Position numbers and translations under genes: made by a program. 64,000 bases of DNA from Granulicella sp. S190 (GTDB lineage Bacteria > Acidobacteriota > Terriglobia > Terriglobales > Acidobacteriaceae): assembly GCF_009766095.1 (NCBI RefSeq), contig NZ_LMUD01000023.1:154279-218278 (forward strand), read 5' to 3'. Shown here one piece after another: positions 33,483 through 41,862 of this stretch. Below the pieces are notes generated by a model. That model was not told the origin of the DNA. It ran no database searches and saw only the letters and a program-made list of their open reading frames with translations. Position 1 is the first letter of the stretch. Every line of letters starts with the position of its first letter.

Positions 33483-34055
33483 ATGCGCCGGTCCTCTGTA
33501 CTTTTCGCCGCTCTGTTCCTCGCCTGCGCCGCATCCACGACGTTTGCGGATACGGTATCAACCTTCATCCTCTCGAACGCCATTTTTCAGAGCGGCGCAA
33601 TCGGTACCGGTATCGTCGAAATCGATACTACGACCGGTGTCGTCACGGGCCAGACTGTGGGTTGGGTGGAGGGGGATCCGAATCAGGAGGAACTATTCGT
33701 CGGTGTTGCTAATCAGGGTGCCGTCACAGAAACTCCTACATCGATCTATGCTTTTGATGGTGAGAATGCGGACGGCGATTTGTTCAACTTCGATCTTCTT
33801 GGATCCTCTCTGGTTGGTTACAAAGGAGGCAATATCTGCTCTCTCTCGAACCTTTGTGACGGCAACATCAGCAGCGCGTTTGAAACTCCCGACTCATCCC
33901 CTGACTTCTTCAGGTCCGGAGCTCTCGTCTTCGATTTCAGCACGACCACGCCGCCACCCATCCCATCAGTGCCTGAGCCCGCATCACTCGTCTTGCTGGG
34001 AACTGGTCTGATCGGCGTAATGGGCGGGCTTCGTCGCAAGCTGACGAACAGCTAA
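33483..34055 (+). CDS. PEP-CTERM sorting-signal protein
   Basis: The 190-residue exported protein has an N-terminal signal peptide (RRSSVLFAALFLACAASTTFA) and a C-terminal PEP-CTERM tail: SVPEPASLVLLGTGLIGVMGG followed by RRK. Such tails are recognised by exosortase, which cuts and attaches the protein at the surface, usually together with exopolysaccharide. The central part is acidic and beta-rich with no recognised domain and one close cysteine pair (NICSLSNLC). AAGGAG lies 7 bases before the ATG. No exosortase gene is in the window. Confidence 0.88.
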   Translation: MRRSSVLFAALFLACAASTTFADTVSTFILSNAIFQSGAIGTGIVEIDTTTGVVTGQTVGWVEGDPNQEELFVGVANQGAVTETPTSIYAFDGENADGDLFNFDLLGSSLVGYKGGNICSLSNLCDGNISSAFETPDSSPDFFRSGALVFDFSTTTPPPIPSVPEPASLVLLGTGLIGVMGGLRRKLTNS

Positions 34056-34154
34056 AGGTGAACCCGCGATATTGCCGATGTTCGGCGGTTAAGCGGATGC
34101 GATTGCATGATTTGTGGGCTGCTCTCGGTCTTCCAGCTACGAGCAGTCCATCAA

Positions 34155-34182
34155 TTCAGATCAGATCTGAAAGCTATTTTTT
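34155..34182 (+). terminator. Terminator after PEP-CTERM gene
   Basis: TTCAGAT (34155-34161) pairs with ATCTGAA (34165-34171) around a 3-base loop, and six T follow at 34177-34182. The stem is AT-rich, so strength is moderate. It lies between the PEP-CTERM stop and the convergent tRNA gene. Confidence 0.4.
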
Positions 34183-34195
34183 GGGTGTTTAGAAA

Positions 34196-34272
34196 TGGTA
34201 GGCACGAGCGGATTCGAACCGCTGACCTCTACCGTGTCAAGGTAGCGCTCTAACCAACTGAGCTACGCGCCT
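34196..34272 (-). tRNA. tRNA-Val (anticodon GAC)
   Basis: The minus strand folds into a full cloverleaf. The acceptor stem is AGGCGCG paired with CGTGCCT (one G-T pair). The D arm contains AGCTCAGTTGGTTAGAGC, the anticodon stem is CTACC/GGTAG with loop TTGACAC, and the T arm has GGTTCGAATCC. The CCA end is encoded at 34198-34196. The anticodon GAC reads valine codons GUC and GUU. Confidence 0.96.
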
Positions 34273-34352
34273 GTGCGTTCTTTCAGTCTAAACGGAGATG
34301 GGCGTTGGGGCAACCTGTCCGGGGTTGGGTTAGGATGGATTGACCCTGCCAC

Positions 34353-34925
34353 GTGCCCTTTCTTAGCCAATTTCGCGCCGCCCCTAACCTGCTGACGCTG
34401 ATGCGGCTTTTTATCATCCCCTTCCTGTTGATTGAGATTCTGGATGGGCACTACGGCGTAGCGTTTGCGCTGTTTGTGCTGGCAGGGATCAGCGATGCGC
34501 TGGATGGATTGCTGGCGAGATGGTTGAGCCAGAAGACGACCCTGGGGCAGTATCTGGATCCGATTGCAGACAAGCTTCTGTTGAGTTCGCTGTTCGTGGT
34601 GCTGACGCATGTGGGGTTGATTCCGCTTTACGTGACGGTGCTGGTATTCAGCCGCGATGTGGGAATTTTATTGATTGCGACGCTGCTGTTTGTGACGGGA
34701 ACGCTGCGGGACTTCCGGCCCAGCGTGTTCGGAAAGCTGAACACGCTTGTGCAGATCGTTGCTTTGATTGCGGTGCTTTGTCAGAAGCTTTTTGTATCGC
34801 CGCAGCTGGCGACGCTGAGAGATGTCCTGGTGAGATCGATTGCGGTGCTGGCACCGCTGTCTGCAGCGCAGTATGCTTGGATTGTGCTTCGCAGAATGAG
34901 TGCGCCGCCAGAGCAGACGGTCTAG
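34353..34925 (+). CDS. pgsA: CDP-alcohol phosphatidyltransferase, PgsA-like
   Basis: This membrane enzyme probably makes phosphatidylglycerophosphate from CDP-diacylglycerol and glycerol-3-phosphate. The class signature DG-x2-AR-x8-G-x3-D-x3-D is intact in DALDGLLARWLSQKTTLGQYLDPIADK (about residues 48-74). The 190 residues with several membrane helices fit PgsA, though other CDP-alcohol transferases share the motif. The likely start is GTG at 34353, which lacks a strong ribosome-binding site. Its stop overlaps the convergent zinc-ribbon gene by 4 bp. Confidence 0.85.
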   Translation: MPFLSQFRAAPNLLTLMRLFIIPFLLIEILDGHYGVAFALFVLAGISDALDGLLARWLSQKTTLGQYLDPIADKLLLSSLFVVLTHVGLIPLYVTVLVFSRDVGILLIATLLFVTGTLRDFRPSVFGKLNTLVQIVALIAVLCQKLFVSPQLATLRDVLVRSIAVLAPLSAAQYAWIVLRRMSAPPEQTV

Positions 34926-35083
34926 TCGTCGGAGGGGGTTTCGGCGAGGGCGGCTTCTTCGATGGCGATATCGCTGTATTCGGCCGAATCGAAGACTTCA
35001 CCACACTTCTGACACTCGACGAACTCTGCGTCTTCCTCACGGGCGACGACTTTGACGATGGGATGTTTGCAGATGGTGGTCAT
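34922..35083 (-). CDS. Small zinc-ribbon-like protein
   Basis: The 53-residue protein starts MTTICKHPIVKVVAREEDAEF, followed by VECQKCGEVF and an acidic tail. Cys5, His7, Cys24 and Cys27 could bind one zinc. The start at 35083 is the only ATG that gives a compact protein, but no ribosome-binding site precedes it. It overlaps the pgsA-like stop codon by 4 bp in convergent orientation. The function is unknown. Confidence 0.6.
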   Translation of the reverse strand: MTTICKHPIVKVVAREEDAEFVECQKCGEVFDSAEYSDIAIEEAALAETPSDD

Positions 35084-35215
35084 TTTTTGGGGAGAATAAA
35101 TGTGAATGGTATGGATTTTGCCCGTCCGCAGACCCCTTGTCAACCATCGATTTTCCTGAGTTTTTGGCAGATGAATTCTGGAGGCGGCCTTGGTTTGAGG
35201 GGCACTTAACGCCGG

Positions 35216-35244
35216 TTGCACCTCCCCCCTTTTGGACGTACACT
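35216..35244 (+). promoter_or_regulatory. Promoter of the isc cluster
   Basis: TTGCAC (35216-35221) and TACACT (35239-35244) are 17 bases apart, a good sigma70-type match. The predicted start near 35251 overlaps a GAC-N7-GTC dyad (35252-35264), which might be an Rrf2/IscR-type site although it does not match a known consensus closely. The leader to the iscR ATG is about 55 bases. Confidence 0.5.
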
Positions 35245-35305
35245 GATGTAGGACTGGAATTGTCTTATTTTTGCCAGATTCACGGAGCGGGAGCTCAAAG
35301 CCGAT

Positions 35306-35773
35306 ATGTTACGCCTGACCAAAAAAGCCGATTACGGTCTTATGGCTCTGAAGTACCTGGCAGAGCAGACCGATGGCAGCGCACATAGCGCGAAGGATAT
35401 TGCCGAGGCTTACCATATTCCTCCGCAGCTTTTGGCTAAGATTCTACAGACGTTAGCAAAGGCGGGACTGCTGGTTTCGCATGCGGGTACCAACGGCGGC
35501 TATGCGCTGTCGCGAAGCGCTACGGATATAACTGCTTTCGAGGTGATCCGCGCGATCGACGGGCCGCTTTTTATTACGAGCTGCATCACGATCCACGGAA
35601 CTTGCGACCTGGCGGGCCATTGCACCATCAAAGAACCATTGCGCAAGGTGAATGACAGTATCAAGGACCTGCTGAATGGGATTCGTATCGCCGATTTGAT
35701 TGAAGCTGGAGATGCCGAACATGTTGGTTCGGGTGCTCCTGTGGGTGGCGGTCTGGTGAGCATCGCGGTTTAG
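35306..35773 (+). CDS. iscR: Rrf2-family regulator, IscR-like
   Basis: This is a dimeric [2Fe-2S] winged-helix regulator that senses iron-sulfur status and usually represses its own isc operon. The N-terminal MLRLTKKADYGLMALKYLAE and HIPPQLLAKILQTLAKAGLL form the DNA-binding domain. The cluster-binding loop has three cysteines, C93, C100 and C106, in SCITIHGTCDLAGHC. Length 155 is normal. It is the first gene of the isc cluster, followed by iscS after about 70 bp. Confidence 0.92.
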   Translation: MLRLTKKADYGLMALKYLAEQTDGSAHSAKDIAEAYHIPPQLLAKILQTLAKAGLLVSHAGTNGGYALSRSATDITAFEVIRAIDGPLFITSCITIHGTCDLAGHCTIKEPLRKVNDSIKDLLNGIRIADLIEAGDAEHVGSGAPVGGGLVSIAV

Positions 35774-35842
35774 AAGTATCACCCGGCGATGGGTAGAGTG
35801 CGGTTTTAGTAAAGATTTGAAGTACAAGTTTTGGGAGATACG

Positions 35843-37123
35843 ATGAGCAACGAAATGAGCAATAACGGCGTAGTGATCAGTGAGTCCACAGCCCCCTTGC
35901 CGGCCGGCGTAACGCTGCCGATCTACATGGACAATCATGCGACGACGCAGATAGACCCTCGTGTCCTGGATACGATGCTGCCCTACTTCGGCAAGGTGTT
36001 TGGCAATGCGGCGAGCCGCAACCACGCCTTTGGCTGGGAGGCTGAGCAGGCGGTAGAGAAGGCACGCGAGCAGATTGCGAAGCTGATCGGCGCATCGGCG
36101 AAGGAGATTATCTTCACCAGCGGCGCGACCGAGTCGAACAATCTCGCGCTGAAGGGGATTGCCGAGATGTATCGTGAGCGCGGCAATCACATCATCACGC
36201 AGGTGACCGAGCATAAGGCGGTTCTTGATACCTGCAAGAAGCTCGAGAAGCAGGGATACCGTGTGACGTACCTGCCGGTGCAGGCTGACGGATTGATCGA
36301 TCTTGAGGATCTGAAGCGTGCGATCGATGACAAGACGATTCTGGTCTCGATTATGTATGCGAATAACGAGATTGGGGTGATTCAGCCCATCGCCGAGATC
36401 GGCAAGCTTTGCCATGAGAAGGGCGTGATCTTCCATACAGATGCGGTTCAGGCTGTGGGCAAGATTCCGGTAGATGTGCAGAAGGACAATATCGACGTGC
36501 TGTCGCTTTCGGGGCATAAGCTTTATGGGCCGAAGGGTGTGGGGGCGCTGTATGTTCGCCGCCGCAATCCGCGGGTTCAGATCTCCGAGCAGATCAATGG
36601 CGGCGGCCATGAGCGCGGGATGCGGTCGGGTACGCTGAACGTTCCCGGCATCGTTGGGCTGGGCGCAGCGTGCGAGATTGCTGGCCAGGAGATGGAGGCC
36701 GAAGGGAAGCGCGAGAAGGAGTTGCGCGACTACATGAAGGCCAAGTTCGAGAAGGCGCTGGATTACGTGCATGTGAACGGCAATATGGAACATCATCTGC
36801 CGGGCAACCTGAATATCAGCTTTGTTTACGTCGAAGGCGAGAGCCTTTTGATGGGGATCAACGATATTGCAGTTTCTTCAGGTTCTGCTTGCACCTCAGC
36901 GACACTTGAGCCATCTTATGTATTGAAGGCTTTAGGGCTGGGCGACGATGTGGCGCATAGCTCGATCCGGTTTGGCCTTGGCCGCTTTAATACGAAGGCT
37001 GAAGTGGACTACGTTTCAGACAAGTTGATCGATGTGGTTTCGAAGTTGCGTGAGCTTTCTCCACTGTATGAGATGGTGAAAGAGGGAATCGATCTGACGA
37101 AGATCGAATGGGCGGCGCACTAA
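35843..37123 (+). CDS. iscS: Cysteine desulfurase
   Basis: IscS removes sulfur from cysteine using PLP and passes it to IscU. The protein has [14 protein letters not shown] near the N terminus, Lys226 in [11 protein letters not shown] as the PLP lysine, and the catalytic Cys350 on the mobile loop [23 protein letters not shown] is the conserved C-terminal segment. The ATG at 35843 has GGGAG 5 bases upstream and is preferred over the in-frame TTG at 35831. The N terminus is about 25 residues longer than E. coli IscS. Length 426. Confidence 0.96.
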   Translation: MSNEMSNNGVVISESTAPLPAGVTLPIYMDNHATTQIDPRVLDTMLPYFGKVFGNAASRNHAFGWEAEQAVEKAREQIAKLIGASAKEIIFTSGATESNNLALKGIAEMYRERGNHIITQVTEHKAVLDTCKKLEKQGYRVTYLPVQADGLIDLEDLKRAIDDKTILVSIMYANNEIGVIQPIAEIGKLCHEKGVIFHTDAVQAVGKIPVDVQKDNIDVLSLSGHKLYGPKGVGALYVRRRNPRVQISEQINGGGHERGMRSGTLNVPGIVGLGAACEIAGQEMEAEGKREKELRDYMKAKFEKALDYVHVNGNMEHHLPGNLNISFVYVEGESLLMGINDIAVSSGSACTSATLEPSYVLKALGLGDDVAHSSIRFGLGRFNTKAEVDYVSDKLIDVVSKLRELSPLYEMVKEGIDLTKIEWAAH

Positions 37124-37163
37124 GTTTTGAGTGGGTTTGGGATTAGAAAGACAGGAGAACAAG

Positions 37164-37580
37164 ATGGCATATAGCGAAAAGGTAATTGATCACTACAACA
37201 ATCCTCGCAACGTGGGACAGATGGATAAAGCGTCGTCCGAAGTTGGTACGGGGTTGGTCGGTGCTCCAGAGTGCGGCGACGTGATGCGGCTGCAGATCCG
37301 AGTGAATCCTGAGACGAACGTGATTGAAGATGCCAAGTTCAAGACCTTCGGCTGCGGCTCGGCGATTGCTTCTTCTTCGCTGGCGACGGAGTGGGTGAAG
37401 GGCAAGACGATCGATGAGGCATTGGCGATCTCGAACACGGATATTGTGAAGGAGCTTGCGCTCCCTCCGGTGAAGATTCACTGCTCGGTGCTTGCAGAAG
37501 ATGCGATCCGCGCGGCGATCGGCGACTGGAAGAAGAAGAATAGCGTGGCCGAGACAGCTGCGGTCGCGGTAGCTCAGTAG
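37164..37580 (+). CDS. iscU: Iron-sulfur cluster scaffold protein
   Basis: IscU holds nascent [2Fe-2S] clusters before transfer. The 138-residue protein starts MAYSEKVIDHYNNPRNVGQMD and has all scaffold ligands: Cys37 and Asp39 in PECGDVM, Cys64 in FGCGSAIASSS and Cys107 in IHCSVLAEDAI. The segment LPPVKIHC matches the LPPVK site recognised by the HscA chaperone, which is encoded downstream. AGGAG is 6 bases before this ATG. Confidence 0.96.
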   Translation: MAYSEKVIDHYNNPRNVGQMDKASSEVGTGLVGAPECGDVMRLQIRVNPETNVIEDAKFKTFGCGSAIASSSLATEWVKGKTIDEALAISNTDIVKELALPPVKIHCSVLAEDAIRAAIGDWKKKNSVAETAAVAVAQ

Positions 37581-37664
37581 GTTTTGAATTGAAGTTGGAT
37601 GTGAGAGGGCGGTAGCGGCATTTTTTAGTCGCTATCGTTTTCTGTTGGTGGCAATAGTAAGGAC

Positions 37665-38171
37665 ATGAATATGGCGATGGTGACGTTACAGACTGCGGCG
37701 GAGATGGAAGCGGCTCAAAAGGCTGCGGCATCCGGGCAGACGAAGGATCCGCTGGCTGGGATGAATGTGCTGACCGCGCAGGGCCAGGAGCCAGGGCAGA
37801 AGGGCATTCAGATTACCGAGAAGGCGTTGAAGCGGATCAGGGTTGCGATGGCCAAGGAGAGTGTTTCGCCGGAGCAGGGCGGCCTGAGGGTGGGGATCCA
37901 AGGCGGCGGCTGCTCGGGTTTGAGCTACAACATCCGCTTCGATACACAGCCCCGGGATCGGGATCGTGTGTACGCGTTTGGCGAAGGGCTGGCGACAGCG
38001 GGCGATCCTACCGATGGTGCGGCGATACGAATCTTCGTGGATCCAAAGAGCTTTATCTACCTGCATGGCATGGTGCTCGATTTCGAAGAGACGCTTATGC
38101 GGCAGGGGTTCAACTTCATCAATCCGAATTCGACCAAGAGCTGTGGGTGCGGGTCGAGTTTTACGGCATAG
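37665..38171 (+). CDS. iscA: A-type iron-sulfur carrier (IscA/HesB family)
   Basis: The C-terminal 110 residues form the HesB-like domain with the three conserved cysteines: GGGCSGLSY and the C-terminal SCGCGSSF. Before it lies an unusual 50-residue N-terminal extension rich in Ala, Gln and Gly. Total length is 168 against about 107 in E. coli. Translation may begin at the second ATG (37671), which is better spaced from AAGGA. The stop codon is followed at once by the hscB ATG. Confidence 0.93.
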   Translation: MNMAMVTLQTAAEMEAAQKAAASGQTKDPLAGMNVLTAQGQEPGQKGIQITEKALKRIRVAMAKESVSPEQGGLRVGIQGGGCSGLSYNIRFDTQPRDRDRVYAFGEGLATAGDPTDGAAIRIFVDPKSFIYLHGMVLDFEETLMRQGFNFINPNSTKSCGCGSSFTA

Positions 38172-38783
38172 ATGGATTACTTCTCTTTTTTTGATCTTCC
38201 GAGGAAGCTGACGCTGGACATTGTGGCGTTGGAGAAGCAGTTTTATGCGCTGAGCCGCAGACTGCATCCGGATCGATTTGCCTCTAGACCAGTCGCGGAG
38301 CAGGAGGCGGCACTGGCGCAGAGTTCGCTGCTGAATGATGCCTACCGGACTCTGAAAGATCCGATTGCGCGGACGCAGTATCTGCTCACCCTTGAGGGGG
38401 TGGAGCTGGAAGAGCAGTCGAAGGCGGCGACCGATGCGGCACGGGCGTCGGGTGAGCAGAAGAAGCAGATTGTTCCTCCGGAGTTGCTGGAGGAGGTCTT
38501 CGAGCTGAATATGCAACTGCAGGAGATGCGCGCGGCGAACAAGATGGGCGAGGATGAGCCAGAGCTGAGGCGCGATTTGATGACGGCCAAGGACGCCTTC
38601 GACGCGAAGATGGTGGAGACGCAGGCGGAGTTGGAGGGGCTTTGGGCGGTCTGGGATTCTGGCGTGGATGCTGGAGATGAGACGGCTAAGGGTCGGGCCA
38701 AGGATGCGATGGTAGTTCTGCTGAATAAACGAAGTTATCTGCGGAACCTGGTGCGGGATGTGAATGAGGCTCTGGGGATTTAA
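38172..38783 (+). CDS. hscB: J-domain co-chaperone HscB
   Basis: HscB delivers IscU to the Hsp70 HscA and stimulates its ATPase. The J domain occupies about residues 1-75 with the essential HPD at 32-34 (RRLHPDRF) and LLNDAYRTLKDPIARTQYLL. The C-terminal half is the three-helix IscU-binding domain, with PPELLEEVFELNMQLQEMR. Length 203 is slightly longer than the E. coli protein. It is the last gene of the uninterrupted first half of the isc cluster. Confidence 0.95.
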   Translation: MDYFSFFDLPRKLTLDIVALEKQFYALSRRLHPDRFASRPVAEQEAALAQSSLLNDAYRTLKDPIARTQYLLTLEGVELEEQSKAATDAARASGEQKKQIVPPELLEEVFELNMQLQEMRAANKMGEDEPELRRDLMTAKDAFDAKMVETQAELEGLWAVWDSGVDAGDETAKGRAKDAMVVLLNKRSYLRNLVRDVNEALGI

Positions 38784-38973
38784 ACGCTTAGAGCGGTTTC
38801 CTGTGGGTTTTGAGAATTGAACAGATACCAGCGGGTTGCGAAGCCGAGATGAGGGGTTCTTTGCTCGCTCAGTATGACAACCTTTTTATAACAACGAGAA
38901 CCTGCCTCAGGAGACGTTTGGGACGGTTGCGCGTCTGATCTTCACTGCTTATGAGACTTTCTCAGGAGATCTG

Positions 38974-39030
38974 ATGAATTGGCACGTGGCTGAAGTCTGG
39001 CGTCTGCTGGAAGAGTGGTTGCATGGGTGA
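38974..39030 (+). CDS. Possible 18-codon leader peptide before pilT
   Basis: A short frame reads MNWHVAEVWRLLEEWLHG with three tryptophans. AGGAG lies 5 bases before its ATG, and its stop overlaps the pilT start region (ATGGGTGA). It could couple or attenuate pilT translation. It is also short enough to occur by chance. Confidence 0.3.
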   Translation: MNWHVAEVWRLLEEWLHG

Positions 39031-40156
39031 GACAGAGAGCGAGTTGTCGAAGCTGGTTGACCAGCTCAACCGGTCCGCGAACAGTGCTCGGCCCAGCGAG
39101 AAGAGATCGCTCGATAAGATTCTTGAGGGTGCGTTCGAGAGTAATGCCTCCGATATCCTGCTGGTGGCTGGTTCGCCCGTGACGCTTCGAGTGAATGGAT
39201 CGCTGACGTCGGATGGAGGAGCGGCGCTCTCGTCGGAGATGATTCGAGATATGCTGTTGCCGCTGCTCTCCCCTGGCAGGTTGCAGGAGCTGCAGACGCA
39301 CAAGTCGGTGGACTTTTGTTTTGTGCGCTCGTCTATCGGGAGATTTCGAGCGAACTTTCATCATCAGCGTGGGACAGTGGCGGCTGCAATTCGCCTGCTA
39401 CCGGAGCAGGTGCCTTCGCTGGAGTCGCTTCATCTGCCGGCTGGCCTGGCGATGTTGACGGAGCGGCGACAGGGGCTGGTGTTGCTGACAGGGCCGACAG
39501 GATGCGGTAAGACTTCGACGCTGGCGGCGCTGGTGGACCGGATGAATGCGCGGCGGCGAGATCACATCATCACGATTGAAGATCCGATCGAGTATCAACA
39601 TCCGAATCGCAGCTCACTGGTGGAGCAGATCGAACTCGGTCGCGATACTGCCGACTTCGCGCAAGCGGTGCGATCGGTGTTGCGACAGGATCCGGATGTG
39701 ATCATGATCGGGGAGATGCGCGACAGCGAGACGATGGCGGCGGCGTTGACGGCGGCAGAAACCGGGCATCTGGTTCTTTCGTCGTTGCATACCAACGATG
39801 CGGCGCAGACGGTCTCACGGATTCTGGATACGTTTCCTTCGGGGTACCAGTCGCAGATTCGGCAGCAGCTTTCGCTGGCACTGCTGGCGGTGATCTCGCA
39901 ACAACTTCTCCCGGCTGCGGATGGGGTGGGTCGATATCCTGCGGTGGAGATCCTAGTGGCAACAGGTGCTACGCGGAACTTGATTCGACGTGGGGATGAC
40001 CATCAACTTCGCGCCAGTATTGAGACGGGACGTGCCGATGGGATGATGACGATGGAGCAGTCTCTTGCGGAGTTGGTGAGGGCTGGGCGGATCTCGCGTG
40101 AGACGGCTTTCGCGCACTGCTATCACGTCGAGGATCTTAGGCGTCATCTCGGATAG
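39023..40156 (+). CDS. pilT: PilT-like twitching motility ATPase
   Basis: This hexameric ATPase of the GspE/PilT family would power retraction of type IV pili. The Walker A box is LTGPTGCGKTST (about residues 155-166). The Asp box is IITIEDPIEYQH, Walker B is DVIMIGEMRDSET, and the His box is LSSLHTNDAA. The C-terminal AIRNLIRE motif of PilT appears as ATRNLIRRGDDHQL, partly conserved. Length 377 is close to PilT. No other pilus gene is nearby; it sits between hscB and hscA, which is unusual. Confidence 0.9.
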   Translation: MGETESELSKLVDQLNRSANSARPSEKRSLDKILEGAFESNASDILLVAGSPVTLRVNGSLTSDGGAALSSEMIRDMLLPLLSPGRLQELQTHKSVDFCFVRSSIGRFRANFHHQRGTVAAAIRLLPEQVPSLESLHLPAGLAMLTERRQGLVLLTGPTGCGKTSTLAALVDRMNARRRDHIITIEDPIEYQHPNRSSLVEQIELGRDTADFAQAVRSVLRQDPDVIMIGEMRDSETMAAALTAAETGHLVLSSLHTNDAAQTVSRILDTFPSGYQSQIRQQLSLALLAVISQQLLPAADGVGRYPAVEILVATGATRNLIRRGDDHQLRASIETGRADGMMTMEQSLAELVRAGRISRETAFAHCYHVEDLRRHLG

Positions 40157-40163
40157 TGGCGGG

Positions 40164-40661
40164 TCAAGCGGGTTGTGCGGTGAGGCGGTCGAGTTGCTGG
40201 AGATGGTTGATGTCGTGACCTGCCATGGTCTCGACGATGGTCCAGAGGGTCATGGTGCCGCGTTCGGGATGGGTGGTGGGGCGGTGGCGGTCGTCCTGGG
40301 AGACGGTGGCGAGGAAGAGAAGGTTCCAGTTGCGCATGGCCTGGAAGAGGGCCAGGGCCGGTTCAATGTGGTAGACCGCGTAGCGCTGAGCCCAGGCATC
40401 CTGGTCGAAGGGCTGGATGATGGCGTGGGGCTGATCAGGTCGGACGGCGAGGGTCTGACGAAGGCGGAAGGCGAAGACAAGTTCGCAGTCGGCGAGGTGG
40501 GTGACGATGTTGCAGATGCTCCACTTGCCGGGGGCGGGTGGGGTGTTGATCTGTGCGCCAGAGAGGTTGGCGGTGAGAGCGTGGAGGCGCTCGGAGGTGC
40601 TGGTAAGCACAGGGATAGGGTCATAGCCGTTAAGGTAGGTGGCGTAAGGGTTTAGCTCCAT
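40164..40661 (-). CDS. DinB-like metal-dependent hydrolase/transferase fold
   Basis: The 165-residue four-helix-bundle protein belongs to the DinB/YfiT-like superfamily. Likely metal ligands are His in NIVTHLADCE and the two His in AGHDINHLQQLDRL. SERLHALTANLSGAQ and PGKWSICNIV match the family N-terminal pattern. Members include thiol transferases, and no substrate can be assigned. The ATG at 40661 is used; a GTG at 40676 is also in frame. It is convergent with pilT, 7 bp apart. Confidence 0.8.
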   Translation of the reverse strand: MELNPYATYLNGYDPIPVLTSTSERLHALTANLSGAQINTPPAPGKWSICNIVTHLADCELVFAFRLRQTLAVRPDQPHAIIQPFDQDAWAQRYAVYHIEPALALFQAMRNWNLLFLATVSQDDRHRPTTHPERGTMTLWTIVETMAGHDINHLQQLDRLTAQPA

Positions 40662-40773
40662 GGGGAACGGTATCACGGAGGCTAGGGGTATAGGCTAGGG
40701 TTCTTTTTTCTCAGGCAGATGGGCCCCGGCGATTGCCCCTCGACATCCAACTTAGGTCGTTCATCGCTTTCTG

Positions 40774-41186
40774 TTACCTGAAATGAAGGTACATGCCAAT
40801 GGAGAGGGGCGCAGTCGCTTTGAAGCCGAAGAGGGAGTACAGACGATGGGCTTCGCCATCGGCGATGAGGCTTACGTAGGCGCCGGGAAGTGCGGTCTTG
40901 TGAAGGTGATCGACGAGAGCACCGACGATGCGCTTTCCGAGGCCGCGCTTCTGGTGCTTTGGGTGGCGATGTCTACGATCTGGAAGAAGAGGCCGCCATC
41001 GCCGATGATGCGGCCCATGCCGACGACTACGCCGTCGTTGCGGACGACCACGGCGTAGATGGTGTTAGGCAGTCCGGCGGCTGCGGCCTCTGCACTCTTC
41101 GGGCTTAATCCCGCTGCGATGCGGAGTCGGCGATAGTCGTCTGAGGATGGTGTGGCCTCTACCAGTTTGTATTGTTCGTCGGTCAT
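40774..41186 (-). pseudogene. GNAT acetyltransferase, frameshifted
   Basis: The N-terminal half reads MTDEQYKLVEATPSSDDYRRL to GMGRIIGDGGLFFQIVDIAT in one frame. The acetyl-CoA-binding half (KHQKRGLGKRIVGALVDHL, then GEAHRLYSLFGF, ending MYLHFR) continues in another frame. One base appears to be missing at the G run near 40961-40963 (plus strand); restoring it would give DIATPKHQKRGLGKR, a perfect motif A. The stop of the joined gene is at 40774. The coding sequence past the shift has not decayed, so this is a recent mutation or a sequencing error. Its start overlaps the VOC gene's stop by 4 bp. Confidence 0.8.
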
Positions 41187-41668
41187 CTCCCTGCACTTTC
41201 CGTGGCGGCCTCGTTAGTTTCTGTTTGTTTTGGTTCGGGTGCCCAGGGGTCGTAGGTGCCGACGCCCCATGTGTGGCCTTCGAGGTCGCGGCAGGAGAAG
41301 TGACGGCCGCCATAGTCCATATCTCGGATGTCGATGACCATCTCGGCACCAGCGGTTTTTGCAGCTGCATAGATGGCGTCGGCATCAGGAACGACAAGGT
41401 AGGCGCCCTGAGTTTCGCGGAAGCCAACTTCATCGGGTTGAACCATGTACTTGCCGGCTTCGCCGCCGTTGTCGACGGAGCCGATCATGATCATGCCGTT
41501 ACCGAAGGTGAGTTGAGCGTGCTGGACGGTTTTGTTGTCCGGGGCAACGAAGACTGCCTGTTTTTTGAAGCCGAAGACCTTGACGAGCCAGTCGATGGCG
41601 GCAAGCGCGTCGCGGTAGCGGAGGCTGGGAATAATGGCGGAGCCGGTGGTGTTGATTTGAGTATTCAT
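41183..41668 (-). CDS. VOC/PhnB-like glyoxalase-fold protein
   Basis: The 161-residue vicinal-oxygen-chelate-fold protein has PSLRYRDALAAIDWLVKVFGF at the start, an HAQLTFGNGMIMIGS strand, and FSCRDLEGHTWGVGTYDPW at the end. It resembles the PhnB-like branch, which includes binding proteins and dioxygenase-like folds with uncertain reactions. It overlaps the GNAT gene by ATGA, so the two are translated together and may handle the same small molecule. An AraC-type regulator lies upstream on the same strand. Confidence 0.85.
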   Translation of the reverse strand: MNTQINTTGSAIIPSLRYRDALAAIDWLVKVFGFKKQAVFVAPDNKTVQHAQLTFGNGMIMIGSVDNGGEAGKYMVQPDEVGFRETQGAYLVVPDADAIYAAAKTAGAEMVIDIRDMDYGGRHFSCRDLEGHTWGVGTYDPWAPEPKQTETNEAATESAGR

Positions 41669-41804
41669 GGTTTGAAGGATGTCATGCGGCTGGTGGAGCG
41701 GTCTTGGAAAAATCGGCGGTGATGTAAGGCTGTGTCCTGCCGGACGGGCCTCCTGTGCTTAGTCATCCTGCGAACTAAGACCTGTTTGCGGGGACCCGAT
41801 TCGC

Positions 41805-41858
41805 GCGGTCACTTCGTGACTTATGTATTCCTTAGGTTGGCGCTTCCGTTAGTCGTTC
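41805..41858 (+). repeat. 54-bp two-hairpin dispersed repeat, copy 1
   Basis: Begins GCGGTCACTTCGTGACTTAT and matches 53399-53452 over about 54 bp at roughly three quarters identity. GTCAC and GTGAC form a small hairpin in both copies. A second hairpin (CC-TTA-GG here) differs in sequence but keeps its position. Confidence 0.6.
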
Positions 41859-41862
41859 GTCG

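Noticed and set aside
34520-35209. 229-residue rightward open frame
   Set aside because: It runs through the pgsA-like gene in another frame and across the opposite-strand zinc-ribbon gene; composition is typical of a shadow frame.
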